Shown: positions 1-6,431, counted from the stretch's first letter. The stretch: 6,550 bases of DNA from Paludibacteraceae bacterium (GCA_018055865.1 JAGPGR010000110.1:1-6550); one strand, 5' to 3'. The notes: generated by a model from the letters alone, not told the origin. Program-made: numbers and translations.

Positions 1-106
1 GATAGCTTCAGAACATTGTTAAACAGGTTTGATTTTACTTCATCCAGTTGGAGCAGCTTCAATTTTATTGGTTTTATCGTCTTATTATTGAAGAAAATTA
101 ACAAAA

Positions 107-139
107 ACAAAAAGTCAAGATGACTTCTTTGTGTTTTTT
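107..139 (+). terminator. Possible rho-independent terminator of an upstream + strand gene
   Basis: AAGTCA (112-117) pairs with TGACTT (121-126) across a three-base AGA loop. The stem extends through ACAAA (107-111) with TTTGT (128-132) around one bulged C at 127. It is followed by a T-run at 134-140. This shape fits a terminator for a + strand gene converging on nagB. That gene's stop must lie at or before base 123, or left of the window. T-rich sequence on the other side means it could also serve as a second stop for nagB transcription. The stem is AT-rich, so confidence is moderate. Confidence 0.45.
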
Positions 140-142
140 TAT

Positions 143-180
143 AAAAAAAAACCGCCCAACCCAAGTCAGACGGTTTTTTT
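143..180 (-). terminator. Rho-independent terminator of nagB
   Basis: Read on the - strand, seven A's and CCGTCT (173-168) pair with GGGCGG (157-152) and a run of T's (151-143) around a ten-base loop. Two of the pairs are G-U wobbles that form only in the - strand transcript; on the + strand they become C-A mismatches. The hairpin therefore looks built for nagB, whose stop codon lies just upstream at 195-197. The flanking A and T tracts would still allow weak termination in the other direction. Confidence 0.8.
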
Positions 181-194
181 ATTTTAAAGGATTT

Positions 195-1004
195 TTATAA
201 CAATGTATCGGGATCAAGTTTGTCTTTTTCAATATCCAGAAAGTATTTGTAAGTGCCCACTTTCAGTTCGGCACACGCATCGTAATCGCACACGATGATA
301 CCTTTCGGGTGCATTTGCAAAGCACTGATTGTCCACATGTGGTTGATTGGTTCTTCCACTGCATGACGCAGTGCACGGGCTTTGTTATGTCCGTTTACAA
401 TGATTACCACCTCTTTTGCGTCCATTACTGTGCCTACACCTACCGTAAGTGCTGTTTTGGGAACTTTATTCACGTCATTGTCGAAAAATCGAGAATTGGC
501 AATGATGGTATCGGTGGTGAGCGTTTTCTGACGTGTGCGTGAATTGAGCGATGAAGCCGGCTCGTTGAAGGCAATGTGCCCGTCGGGACCAATTCCGCCA
601 AGAAACAGGTCAATTCCGCCCACACGTTTCATTTTGGCTTCGTATGATGCACATTCAGCTTCGAGGTCTTCGGCAGTTCCGTTGAGAATATTCACGTTTT
701 CGGGTTGAACATCGATATGATTGAAAAAATTGGTCCACATAAATGTGTAATAGCTTTGATCGTGATTTTGGTTTAATCCTACATATTCATCCATATTGAA
801 TGTAATGACGTGTTTGAAAGATAGCTCGCCTTGCTGATAAAGTTCAATCAGGTACTTGTAAGTGCCAAGAGGTGAAGATCCCGTAGGTAAACCAAGCACA
901 AAGGGTTTTTCTTCTGTGGGATTTGCAGCTTTGATTTTGGATGCAATGTAGCTGGCAGCCCATTTGGAAACATTCTGATAATCAGGTTGAATAATAAGTC
1001 TCAT
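195..1004 (-). CDS. nagB: Glucosamine-6-phosphate deaminase
   Basis: This enzyme converts glucosamine 6-phosphate to fructose 6-phosphate and ammonia in the cytoplasm, feeding amino sugars (GlcNAc, chitin or mucin sugars, recycled wall) into glycolysis. The product is 269 residues against 266 in E. coli, with nearly collinear numbering. Visible motifs are the phosphate-binding [13 protein letters not shown] (38-50), NMDEYVGL with catalytic Asp72 (70-77), and [14 protein letters not shown] (136-149) with Asp141, His143 and Glu148. Arg172 and Lys208 of the active site are also present. Residues lining the GlcNAc6P allosteric pocket of the E. coli enzyme also have counterparts (Ser151, Ser152, Arg158, Lys160, Tyr254), so allosteric activation is plausible. 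The ATG at 1004-1002 directly begins the conserved N-terminus (MRLIIQPDY). The gene is divergent from ssb, stands alone here, and has its own terminator. The family assignment is very secure. Confidence 0.97.
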   Translation of the reverse strand: MRLIIQPDYQNVSKWAASYIASKIKAANPTEEKPFVLGLPTGSSPLGTYKYLIELYQQGELSFKHVITFNMDEYVGLNQNHDQSYYTFMWTNFFNHIDVQPENVNILNGTAEDLEAECASYEAKMKRVGGIDLFLGGIGPDGHIAFNEPASSLNSRTRQKTLTTDTIIANSRFFDNDVNKVPKTALTVGVGTVMDAKEVVIIVNGHNKARALRHAVEEPINHMWTISALQMHPKGIIVCDYDACAELKVGTYKYFLDIEKDKLDPDTLL

Positions 1005-1035
1005 GATTTTTCTGTTTTTACGAGTGAATAAAGTG

Positions 1036-1043
1036 CAAATTTA
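1036..1043 (-). promoter_or_regulatory. Candidate nagB promoter, -7 box
   Basis: The - strand reads TAAATTTG here, an exact match to the Bacteroidota -7 consensus TAnnTTTG. It sits 31 bases before the nagB ATG, which would leave a leader of roughly 25 bases. No good TTTG is visible at the -33 position, so this rests on the -7 box and its location. No NagR-type operator is recognisable nearby. Confidence 0.5.
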
Positions 1044-1091
1044 CATCTTTATTTCTTATTAAAATAAAATCCAGAGGTAAAAAATAGATGT

Positions 1092-1112
1092 TAGAATATT
1101 TTCAAAATTCTA
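1092..1112. promoter_or_regulatory. Operator-like 21-base palindrome upstream of ssb
   Basis: TAGAAT (1092-1097) is mirrored by ATTCTA (1107-1112), and most of the inner positions also pair around a centre at 1102. The half-site TAGAAT recurs at 1133-1138, 41 bases downstream and just before the ssb -33 element. In both places it is followed by an ATTTT-C/G-AAAAT core. The arrangement resembles paired binding sites for a dimeric regulator of ssb and possibly nagB. No known regulator is recognised, and AT-rich DNA produces such symmetry by chance more easily than GC-balanced DNA. Confidence 0.35.
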
Positions 1113-1151
1113 TTATTTTTTCAAAAATCCGGTAGAATGATTTTGAAAATA
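1097..1151. repeat. Inverted repeat reaching the ssb -33 box
   Basis: TATTTTCAAAA (1097-1107) is the exact reverse complement of TTTTGAAAATA (1141-1151). Directly inside, TTCTA (1108-1112) pairs with TAGAA (1133-1137), leaving a three-base TGA bulge at 1138-1140 and a 20-base spacer. The right arm contains the TTTG proposed as the ssb -33 element. A third, related TTTTTCAAAAA lies in the spacer (1117-1127). The structure lies upstream of the expected ssb transcription start, so it would act as DNA rather than as mRNA leader. Confidence 0.5.
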
Positions 1152-1171
1152 AAAAAATCCTCGTATATTTG
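1142..1171 (+). promoter_or_regulatory. ssb promoter (Bacteroidota type)
   Basis: TTTG (1142-1145) and TATATTTG (1164-1171) are separated by 18 bases and match the -33 and TAnnTTTG -7 elements of Bacteroidota promoters. The expected transcription start is near 1177, giving a leader of about 35 bases to the ATG at 1214. The -7 box overlaps an in-frame TTG at 1169, which argues against translation beginning there. Confidence 0.7.
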
Positions 1172-1213
1172 CCGTGCAATTGTTTTATACTATTAATCAA
1201 ATTATTATTTATT

Positions 1214-1654
1214 ATGTCAATCAACAAAGCAATTTTAGTAGGAAATGTGGGTAAAGACCCGGAAGTTCGTTATTTGGACAAAAATGTTGCTGTAGCTAAT
1301 TTTACAATGGCTACAACTGAACGTGGTTATACCATGCAAAATGGGAATCAGGTGCCTGACCGTACGGAATGGCACAATGTAGTAGCATGGCGTGGTTTAG
1401 CTGAACTTGCCGAAAAATACATTCGGAAAGGAACTCAATTGTATGTGGAGGGAAAACTTCAGACACGTAGTTGGGAGAAAGACGGAATTAAGCGTTATAC
1501 AACCGAAATCATAGCTGATACCATCCAACTGCTTGGTAAACGCCCTGACCAGGGTGAAACTCCCTCTATAACTCCTGTAGCTGCTGCTGAGAATGAAACT
1601 CCTAAAGCAGGTGAAGCACCTCTAACGGACGAAACGGACGATTTGCCTTTTTAA
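1214..1654 (+). CDS. ssb: Single-stranded DNA-binding protein
   Basis: SSB coats single-stranded DNA during replication, repair and recombination and recruits partner proteins. The product is 146 residues. The OB-fold spans about residues 2-107: it opens with [17 protein letters not shown] and includes [14 protein letters not shown] (51-64) and [18 protein letters not shown] (82-99). Aromatic DNA-stacking positions are kept: Trp53, Trp59 (Phe60 in E. coli) and Trp87 (Trp88 in E. coli). A flexible Pro/Ala/Glu-rich linker (110-138) leads to the acidic tip DETDDLPF, the usual docking peptide for partner proteins. The ATG at 1214 was chosen because it starts the conserved fold; the reading frame extends back to a TTG at 1169, but that adds a non-conserved hydrophobic stretch and lies in the promoter. 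The gene is monocistronic, with its own promoter and terminator. It is a normal full-length chromosomal-type SSB. Confidence 0.96.
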   Translation: MSINKAILVGNVGKDPEVRYLDKNVAVANFTMATTERGYTMQNGNQVPDRTEWHNVVAWRGLAELAEKYIRKGTQLYVEGKLQTRSWEKDGIKRYTTEIIADTIQLLGKRPDQGETPSITPVAAAENETPKAGEAPLTDETDDLPF

Positions 1655-1671
1655 GAAAAAGTTAGTAAGAA

Positions 1672-1713
1672 AACGAGACACACAGTACTCTACTGTGTGT
1701 CTTGTTGTTTTTT
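1672..1713 (+). terminator. Rho-independent terminator of ssb
   Basis: AGACACACAGTA (1676-1687) and TACTGTGTGTCT (1691-1702) form a perfect 12-base-pair stem with a CTC loop. It extends outward by a G-U, a C-G and two A-T pairs (1672-1675 with 1703-1706). A T-rich tail ending in six T's (1708-1713) follows. It begins 17 bases after the ssb stop codon and insulates the next gene from ssb transcription. Confidence 0.9.
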
Positions 1714-1782
1714 AGCAGAAATGAAAACATTAAATGGTTTTTATTGTTTTTTTGTACAAATAACCCAAAAATTATATTAAAA

Positions 1783-2316
1783 ATGGCTTTTATCAGATCG
1801 GTGCGGGGCTTCACACCCCGAATAGGCAAAGATTGTTTCCTGGCTGAAAATGCCACGGTAATTGGCGACGTGATAATGGGCGAGGGATGTAGTGTGTGGT
1901 TCAATGCCGTTTTGCGGGGCGATGTAAATTCCATCCGCATAGGCAATCACGTGAATATTCAGGATGGCTCTGTGCTGCATACACTCTACAAAAAATCAGT
2001 TGTTGAAATAGGTGATTACGTATCAGTAGGTCACAATGTAACCATTCACGGTGCTAAAATAAATAATTATGCGCTGATTGGGATGGGCGCAATTCTGCTT
2101 GATTACGCCGAAGTGGGCGAGGGAGCTATTGTTGCGGCAGGAGCTCTGGTGCTGAGCAATACAAAAATTCCACCTTACACCCTGTGGGCCGGAGTTCCGG
2201 CTAAATATGTGAAAGATGTGGAGCCGGAGCAAACCAACGAAATGAATCGAAAAATTGCACATAATTATGCCATGTATTCGGCATGGTACAAGGATGAACT
2301 GACCGAAGAAAACTGA
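1783..2316 (+). CDS. Gamma-carbonic-anhydrase-family hexapeptide-repeat protein
   Basis: This is a left-handed beta-helix protein of the gamma carbonic anhydrase / PaaY / YrdA group, normally a cytoplasmic trimer with metal at the subunit interfaces. The product is 177 residues. Hexapeptide repeats run from about residue 15 to 125, followed by a C-terminal helix (about 147-172). Metal ligands are visible as His66 (DGSVLH) and His84 and His89 (VGHNVTIHG), with the structural Arg45/Asp47 pair and Asn58, Gln60, Asp61. The two catalytic glutamates of archaeal Cam (Glu62, Glu84) have no counterpart: Val48 follows Asp47, and the acidic loop between the first and second histidines is absent. This resembles the short CamH-like subclass. 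Carbonic anhydrase activity is therefore an inference; acyl-CoA thioesterase or another metal-dependent role is possible. ATG 1783 was chosen over an in-frame upstream start at 1702, which overlaps the ssb terminator. A weak -7-like TTTTTTTG lies at 1747-1754. Confidence 0.92.
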   Translation: MAFIRSVRGFTPRIGKDCFLAENATVIGDVIMGEGCSVWFNAVLRGDVNSIRIGNHVNIQDGSVLHTLYKKSVVEIGDYVSVGHNVTIHGAKINNYALIGMGAILLDYAEVGEGAIVAAGALVLSNTKIPPYTLWAGVPAKYVKDVEPEQTNEMNRKIAHNYAMYSAWYKDELTEEN

Positions 2317-2343
2317 AAATTATCCGGAATTAAATAAAAAATC

Positions 2344-2379
2344 AAACGCTTTTTTCGGTATCCGGACAAAGCGTTTTTT
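2344..2379 (+). terminator. Rho-independent terminator of the gamma-CA gene
   Basis: AAACGCTTT (2344-2352) pairs perfectly with AAAGCGTTT (2368-2376). The loop contains a small inner CGG-TAT-CCG hairpin (2356-2364), and the stem runs into a T-run ending at 2379. It begins 27 bases after the gamma-CA stop codon. Confidence 0.87.
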
Positions 2380-2488
2380 ATTTTAAAGTTATTTAACGCA
2401 ATAATTTCTTCCGACAAATAGTGAAAGTGAAGTATCTCACACCCTATTCCATTGAAAAATCAAGAATAAAAATGTTTATTATTCGATA

Positions 2489-2519
2489 AAAATATATTGA
2501 AAAACAATAAATATATTTT
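2489..2519. repeat. 10-base inverted repeat overlapping the -33 box
   Basis: AAAATATATT (2489-2498) is the exact reverse complement of AATATATTTT (2510-2519), with an 11-base spacer. The right arm overlaps three of the four bases of the TTTG -33 element (2517-2520). The arms contain only A and T, so this could be an AT-rich upstream activating or bending element as easily as an operator. Confidence 0.4.
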
Positions 2520-2547
2520 GTTTTACGGAAAATCTGTTTTATTTTTG
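2517..2547 (+). promoter_or_regulatory. Promoter of the DUF2975-HTH unit
   Basis: TTTG (2517-2520), a 19-base spacer and TATTTTTG (2540-2547) match the Bacteroidota promoter consensus at both elements with standard spacing. Transcription would start near 2553, giving a leader of about 40 A-rich bases before the ATG at 2595. This is the best-formed promoter in the window. Confidence 0.75.
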
Positions 2548-2594
2548 CATTGTGAAAAACAATTGATTAAAAAGTAAAAAAAAAATCAACATAT

Positions 2595-3287
2595 ATGAAA
2601 TTCAATTCAGCAAACGGAAGATTAGGCATCTTGTCAGTTTTAGCTATCGTCATTTATATTGTTCTGATTTTATCTTCTTTTGTTTCGGGAGTTGATGATT
2701 TCATGCTGGGATTTGAAGAAGGAATGAAAAAGGCATCAAGCATGAAGGAAAAGAATATTTCTTCAGAAAAGCCTAAAACTGTATATTTTCTGGATTTGAA
2801 GGCAGAGCCGGATTTTTCAACTTTTCCGGACAGTGTTAATAACCTGAAAGAGAATAAGCAAACAGAAATCCGCTACGATAAAGCGCAGGCACATTACGTA
2901 GAATTTACAGGCACAGGAGGTCAGGTTTTATTTTATCAGATTTCGCAGATATTGCTCTCATTGATTACTCTGGTTATTATAACACTGATTCCGTTATTTT
3001 TTATCAAACTAAACGGAAGGCTGAAAAAAGAACAGGTATTTGATCAGACTAATATCCGGTACATGCGTTGGATTGGGAGTTTACTTTTACTCTATTATCT
3101 TGTATCTTTTCTGGGAAATTGGGTGGTTTACAGTATGAATATCCAGATGTTTGAATTTGCTGATTATACGATTCAGTTTGAACAACCCGGTTTAATTTGG
3201 GTGTTGCTGGGAGTTGTTGTACTTCTTTTTGCAGAAGTACTTTCTCGTGGTTACAAGCTGAAAGAAGAACAAGATTTGACTATTTAA
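2595..3287 (+). CDS. DUF2975 four-helix membrane protein
   Basis: This 230-residue inner-membrane protein has no established biochemical function. Hydrophobic segments lie at about 11-33, 111-137, 158-180 and 199-216. A polar region of about 75 residues (34-110), rich in Lys and Glu, lies between the first two and is probably extracytoplasmic. Family hallmarks are the cytoplasmic NGRLKKEQVFDQTNIRYMRWIG (140-161) after the second helix and the C-terminal LSRGYKLKEEQDLTI (216-230). DUF2975 proteins, such as Bacillus YoaS, are typically encoded next to a short YozG-like HTH regulator, and one follows here after 17 bases. The membrane protein may therefore sense a signal or control the regulator, but this is inferred from gene pairing. 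It has a strong promoter of its own. The ATG at 2595 follows the A-rich leader and gives a natural N-terminus. Confidence 0.88.
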   Translation: MKFNSANGRLGILSVLAIVIYIVLILSSFVSGVDDFMLGFEEGMKKASSMKEKNISSEKPKTVYFLDLKAEPDFSTFPDSVNNLKENKQTEIRYDKAQAHYVEFTGTGGQVLFYQISQILLSLITLVIITLIPLFFIKLNGRLKKEQVFDQTNIRYMRWIGSLLLLYYLVSFLGNWVVYSMNIQMFEFADYTIQFEQPGLIWVLLGVVVLLFAEVLSRGYKLKEEQDLTI

Positions 3288-3304
3288 AAAATTTCAGAAA
3301 AATA

Positions 3305-3541
3305 ATGGCGATTATAGTTAATTTGGATGTGCAGATGGCCCGGCGAAAAATTTCACTCAACGAACTGTCTGAGCGGGTGGGGATTACGCCGGCTAATCTT
3401 TCTATTCTGAAAACATGCAAGGCAAAAGCCATAAGGTTCAGTACGCTCGAAGCTATTTGTAAAGAGCTTGATTGTCAGCCGGGAGATATACTGGAGTGGA
3501 ACGGAGAAGTGACCCCTGATCCGGAAAAAAAATATGAGTAG
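3305..3541 (+). CDS. YozG-like Cro/C1-type HTH regulator
   Basis: This small cytoplasmic DNA-binding protein of 78 residues is almost entirely one Xre-type helix-turn-helix domain. Family-typical stretches are MAIIVNLDVQMARRKISLNELSERVGI (1-27, cut here only to show where it lies), TPANLSILK (28-36, recognition helix region) and AIRFSTLEAICKELDCQPGDILEW (42-65). It probably regulates its own operon with the partner DUF2975 protein. One oddity is Cys38 in LKTCKAKAIRF, where relatives usually have Gly (LKTGKAKAIRF or LKNGKAKAIRF); GGC or GGT to TGC or TGT is a one-base change. ATG 3305 was chosen because it starts the conserved domain. The frame is open back to 3197, inside the DUF2975 gene, but that part is unlike any HTH protein. 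The spacing of 17 bases implies translation from a shared mRNA. Confidence 0.93.
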   Translation: MAIIVNLDVQMARRKISLNELSERVGITPANLSILKTCKAKAIRFSTLEAICKELDCQPGDILEWNGEVTPDPEKKYE

Positions 3542-3593
3542 AATGAATAGATTTATATAAAAGATATTTTAACAATTAAATGATTTCTTAAAA

Positions 3594-6431
3594 ATGAAAA
3601 AACTAACATTATTATCTGGATTAATTATGATTGCTTTTTTGGACGTATCTGCGCAGCAAATGCCACCCATACCGGTGGATAAAGATGTAAAAATCGGCAA
3701 ATTAGAAAATGGTATGACTTATTACATCCGCCGAAATACGCTGCCGGAAAAACAAGCCAATTTCTACATCGTACAAAAAGTGGGATCGATGCAGGAAGAG
3801 GAAAATCAGCGCGGGTTGGCACATTTTCTTGAACACATGGCATTCAACGGTACCAAAAATTTTCCAAACGACAACACGGGTAAAAGTCTGACATCATACC
3901 TGGAAAGCATAGGTGTGAAATTTGGTCAAAACCTCAATGCAATGACCGGATTCGACGAAACCATTTATCTGATCAACAATGTTCCGGCCACGCGTCAGAC
4001 GGTTCTGGATAGCGCTTTGATGGTTCTGCACGATTGGTCGGGTTTTCTGCTCCTTCGCGACAAAGACATTGATAAAGAGCGCAAAGTGATTCACGAAGAA
4101 TGGCGAACGCGTCAGAATATGAATCAACGCATGCTCGAAACGTTGCTCCCGACGCTTTTCAAAGGAAGTAAGTATGCAGAACGCATGCCTATTGGTACAA
4201 TGGATGTAATTGACAATTTTGCGCCAGAAGTACTCAGAGATTATTATAAAAAATGGTATCGTCCGGATTTACAAGGAATTATCATTGTAGGAGATATAGA
4301 TGTGGATAAAATGGAAAGCAACATCAAAACGATGTTTGCCGACATCAAAACTCCGGTAAATCCGGCCGAACGCATTTATGAACAAATCCCCGACAACGAT
4401 GAACCACTCATCGGCATAGCCAAAGACAAGGAAAACCCGATGACCAACGTGATAGTGATGTACAAACGCAATGGAGTGCCCGCTGATAAAAAAACAGGAA
4501 TGGATTATTTGATTTATGATTTTGCCAATAAAATGGTCGAAAAAATGCTCACAAACCGTTTGGAAGAGATACTTCAGAAAGAAAATCCACCATTTGCCTA
4601 CACAGCTGTAAGCAGCGGAGCCTACTTTGGGGCAGTACACAAAACGGATGCTCTCCAATTAGTGGCCATTTCCAATCCCGGAAAAACGGATTTAGCCATC
4701 GAAACGCTGATGCGCGAAGCAAAACGGGTGAAAGATTTCGGGTTTACAGCCGGTGAGTACGAACGTGCCAAGGCAACATACATGAGCGACCTGGAAAAAC
4801 TGAACAACGAACGCGATAAACAACGGAGTGATTTTTTTGTAAATCAATACGTGAATCATTTCCTGAAAAACGAACCAATTCCGGCAATAGCTGATAAATT
4901 TGCTACCATGCAGCAAATGATTGGTTATATACCGCTGGAAGCCATTAATCAGATATCGCAACAACAATTTACCGATAAGAACCGTGTTTTGGCCATTCTG
5001 GGAACAGAAAATGAAACGTATTCAACCGAAACCGAACTGTCTGACCTGATAAAAAAACTCGACGCGGAAAAACTGGAGGCCTATGTGGATAACACCATCA
5101 ATGAACCCCTGATAGCCGAACTGCCGGTAAAAGGAAGTATTTTGAATGAAGAAAAAAAGGGCGATGAAACTATCTGGACACTTTCCAACGGAGCTTTGGT
5201 AGTGGTAAAACCAACTAATTTCAAAGATGATGAAATCCTGATTTCCGGTTTTGCGCAGGGTGGCACTTCTATGATAAGTGACAATCACATTTCAGAAATC
5301 AAAATGATGAGCGATGAGATGAAAATGATTTTGGGCGAAACTGCCATCAGCGTAGGCGGATTGGGCAAATTCAGCGCAAATGATTTGAAAAAAGCCCTTG
5401 CAGGAAAAAACATCAGTATGGATTTCGGACTGAAAACGTACTCGGAAAATATCAGTGGAAAATCGAACATAAAAGACCTTGAAACCGCTCTGCAACTGCT
5501 TTACCTTAATTTTACCAGCGTGCGCAACGACCCGCAAACGTATGCTTCATTTGCATCGCGCGCAAATTCCGTGTTTGCTAACCTGGGAAACAATCCGATG
5601 GTGGCTTTCAGTGATTCGATTATGAATGCCATGTACATGAACAATCCGCGCGGACGCTTTATCAACGCCGAAAATATAGGGAAAGCCGATTATGAGACCA
5701 TGCTGAAGCTTTACAAAGAACGTTTCGCCAATGCCGGAAAATTTGTATTTACCATTGTCGGCAATGTGAATCCCGAAGAATTCAAACCGCTTGCAGAGCA
5801 ATACATAGCATCCATTCCGGGATATGCCGAAAAATCAACTTTCAATCCCAACGCAATGAAAGCCCGCAAAGGAAAATTCGACAATCATTTTACCCGCGCA
5901 CTCGAAACTCCTAAAGCATCGTCTGCCATTGTATTTTCCGGAAAAATGAAATATAACCTGCAGAATTCCATACAGTTGGACGCTTTGAAACAAGTATTGG
6001 ATATTCAGCTGATGGAAAAAATCCGCGAAAAACTGGGCGGAACTTATGGTGTGCAGGTGATGGCCGAGCAGGAAAAAGAGCCGTTCGAAGGATTTACCAT
6101 CCAGATGCAATTTGACACAGAACCAAACAGACGCGTGGAACTGGTAAATGCCATCAACAAAGCGGTGACCGAACTGCAAAAAAATGGGCCGAAAGCCGAA
6201 GAAGTTCAAAAAATCAAAGAATTCATGACCAAACAGCACGCCGACGAACTGAAGAAGAATGAAAATACGCTGAGTTCGCTAAATAAACAATACCGCTATG
6301 GTGCTGATTTTGTGAGCAATTATCAGAAATACGTCGATCAGCTTTCGGTCAAAACTCTGAAAAAATTTGCCACTCAATTATTCAAACAGGGCAATCGGGT
6401 GGAAGTTTCTATGACCAGTGAAAACAAGTAA
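3594..6431 (+). CDS. Secreted M16 zinc metallopeptidase (PqqL/pitrilysin-like)
   Basis: This 945-residue protein has the size and two-half layout of single-chain M16 peptidases; E. coli PqqL is about 930 residues. A signal peptide (1-20, cleavage likely VSA-QQ) without a lipobox Cys points to the periplasm. The N-terminal catalytic half (about 30-250) carries the inverted zinc motif HFLEH, with ligands His77 and His81 and the catalytic base Glu80. The third ligand is probably Glu169 in ERKVIHEEW. An M16 C-type domain follows from about 195 (YKKWYRPDLQGIIIVGDI). The second half (about 510-940) lacks HxxEH, as expected. It keeps REKLGGTY, with Arg811 and Tyr818 spaced as the substrate-binding pair of insulin-degrading enzyme, and YKERFANAGKFVFTIVGNV (707-725). 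It should cleave peptides inside a clam-shell chamber; the substrate is unknown. It starts 52 bases after the HTH gene with no terminator between, and ends at a strong terminator. Confidence 0.95.
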   Translation: MKKLTLLSGLIMIAFLDVSAQQMPPIPVDKDVKIGKLENGMTYYIRRNTLPEKQANFYIVQKVGSMQEEENQRGLAHFLEHMAFNGTKNFPNDNTGKSLTSYLESIGVKFGQNLNAMTGFDETIYLINNVPATRQTVLDSALMVLHDWSGFLLLRDKDIDKERKVIHEEWRTRQNMNQRMLETLLPTLFKGSKYAERMPIGTMDVIDNFAPEVLRDYYKKWYRPDLQGIIIVGDIDVDKMESNIKTMFADIKTPVNPAERIYEQIPDNDEPLIGIAKDKENPMTNVIVMYKRNGVPADKKTGMDYLIYDFANKMVEKMLTNRLEEILQKENPPFAYTAVSSGAYFGAVHKTDALQLVAISNPGKTDLAIETLMREAKRVKDFGFTAGEYERAKATYMSDLEKLNNERDKQRSDFFVNQYVNHFLKNEPIPAIADKFATMQQMIGYIPLEAINQISQQQFTDKNRVLAILGTENETYSTETELSDLIKKLDAEKLEAYVDNTINEPLIAELPVKGSILNEEKKGDETIWTLSNGALVVVKPTNFKDDEILISGFAQGGTSMISDNHISEIKMMSDEMKMILGETAISVGGLGKFSANDLKKALAGKNISMDFGLKTYSENISGKSNIKDLETALQLLYLNFTSVRNDPQTYASFASRANSVFANLGNNPMVAFSDSIMNAMYMNNPRGRFINAENIGKADYETMLKLYKERFANAGKFVFTIVGNVNPEEFKPLAEQYIASIPGYAEKSTFNPNAMKARKGKFDNHFTRALETPKASSAIVFSGKMKYNLQNSIQLDALKQVLDIQLMEKIREKLGGTYGVQVMAEQEKEPFEGFTIQMQFDTEPNRRVELVNAINKAVTELQKNGPKAEEVQKIKEFMTKQHADELKKNENTLSSLNKQYRYGADFVSNYQKYVDQLSVKTLKKFATQLFKQGNRVEVSMTSENK

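Larger units (their letters stand above)
2451..2563. repeat. Three TTG-(A-rich)-CAA palindromes around the DUF2975 promoter
   Basis: A similar short palindrome occurs three times: TTGAAAAATCAA (2452-2463), ATTGAAAAACAAT (2496-2508) and ATTGTGAAAAACAAT (2549-2563). The middle copy lies just upstream of the -33 element and the last one sits at the expected transcription start. Their centres are about 45 and 54 bases apart. Sites at these places would suit autoregulation by the small HTH protein encoded two genes along, but that link is inference and the DNA is AT-rich. Confidence 0.4.

Noticed and set aside
1..123. Open + strand frame reading DSFRTLLNRFDF... to a TGA at 121-123, a possible 3' end of an upstream gene
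   Set aside because: The stretch is AT-rich and low in complexity, its stop would lie inside a hairpin, and the opposite strand is also open here. Another + frame closes at base 22, so the true end of any upstream gene cannot be told.
1169..1213. N-terminal extension of SSB from a TTG at 1169
   Set aside because: The added hydrophobic residues are not part of SSB, and the TTG lies within the TATATTTG -7 box. The conserved protein starts at ATG 1214.
1747..1754. TTTTTTTG as the -7 box of the gamma-CA gene
   Set aside because: The conserved A at the second position is missing and no -33 element is seen at the right distance; T-rich DNA gives such matches easily.
1702..1782. N-terminal extension of the gamma-CA protein from 1702
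   Set aside because: The start falls on the last base of the ssb terminator stem and the extra residues come from non-coding AT-rich DNA. The family N-terminus starts at 1783.
3197..3304. Longer HTH protein starting inside the DUF2975 gene
   Set aside because: The extra 36 residues are an out-of-frame reading of the conserved DUF2975 C-terminus; the HTH family starts at MAIIVNLD.
3548..3555. TAGATTTA as a promoter -7 box for the M16 gene
   Set aside because: It lacks the final G of TAnnTTTG and there is no TTTG about 19 bases upstream. Too weak to list as a promoter.
4269..4658. Long - strand frames opposite the M16 gene, here and at 5835-6239
   Set aside because: They are rich in His, Phe and Ile, as expected from antisense reading of a biased coding gene, and show no recognisable domain. 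The + strand frame is a complete M16 peptidase.
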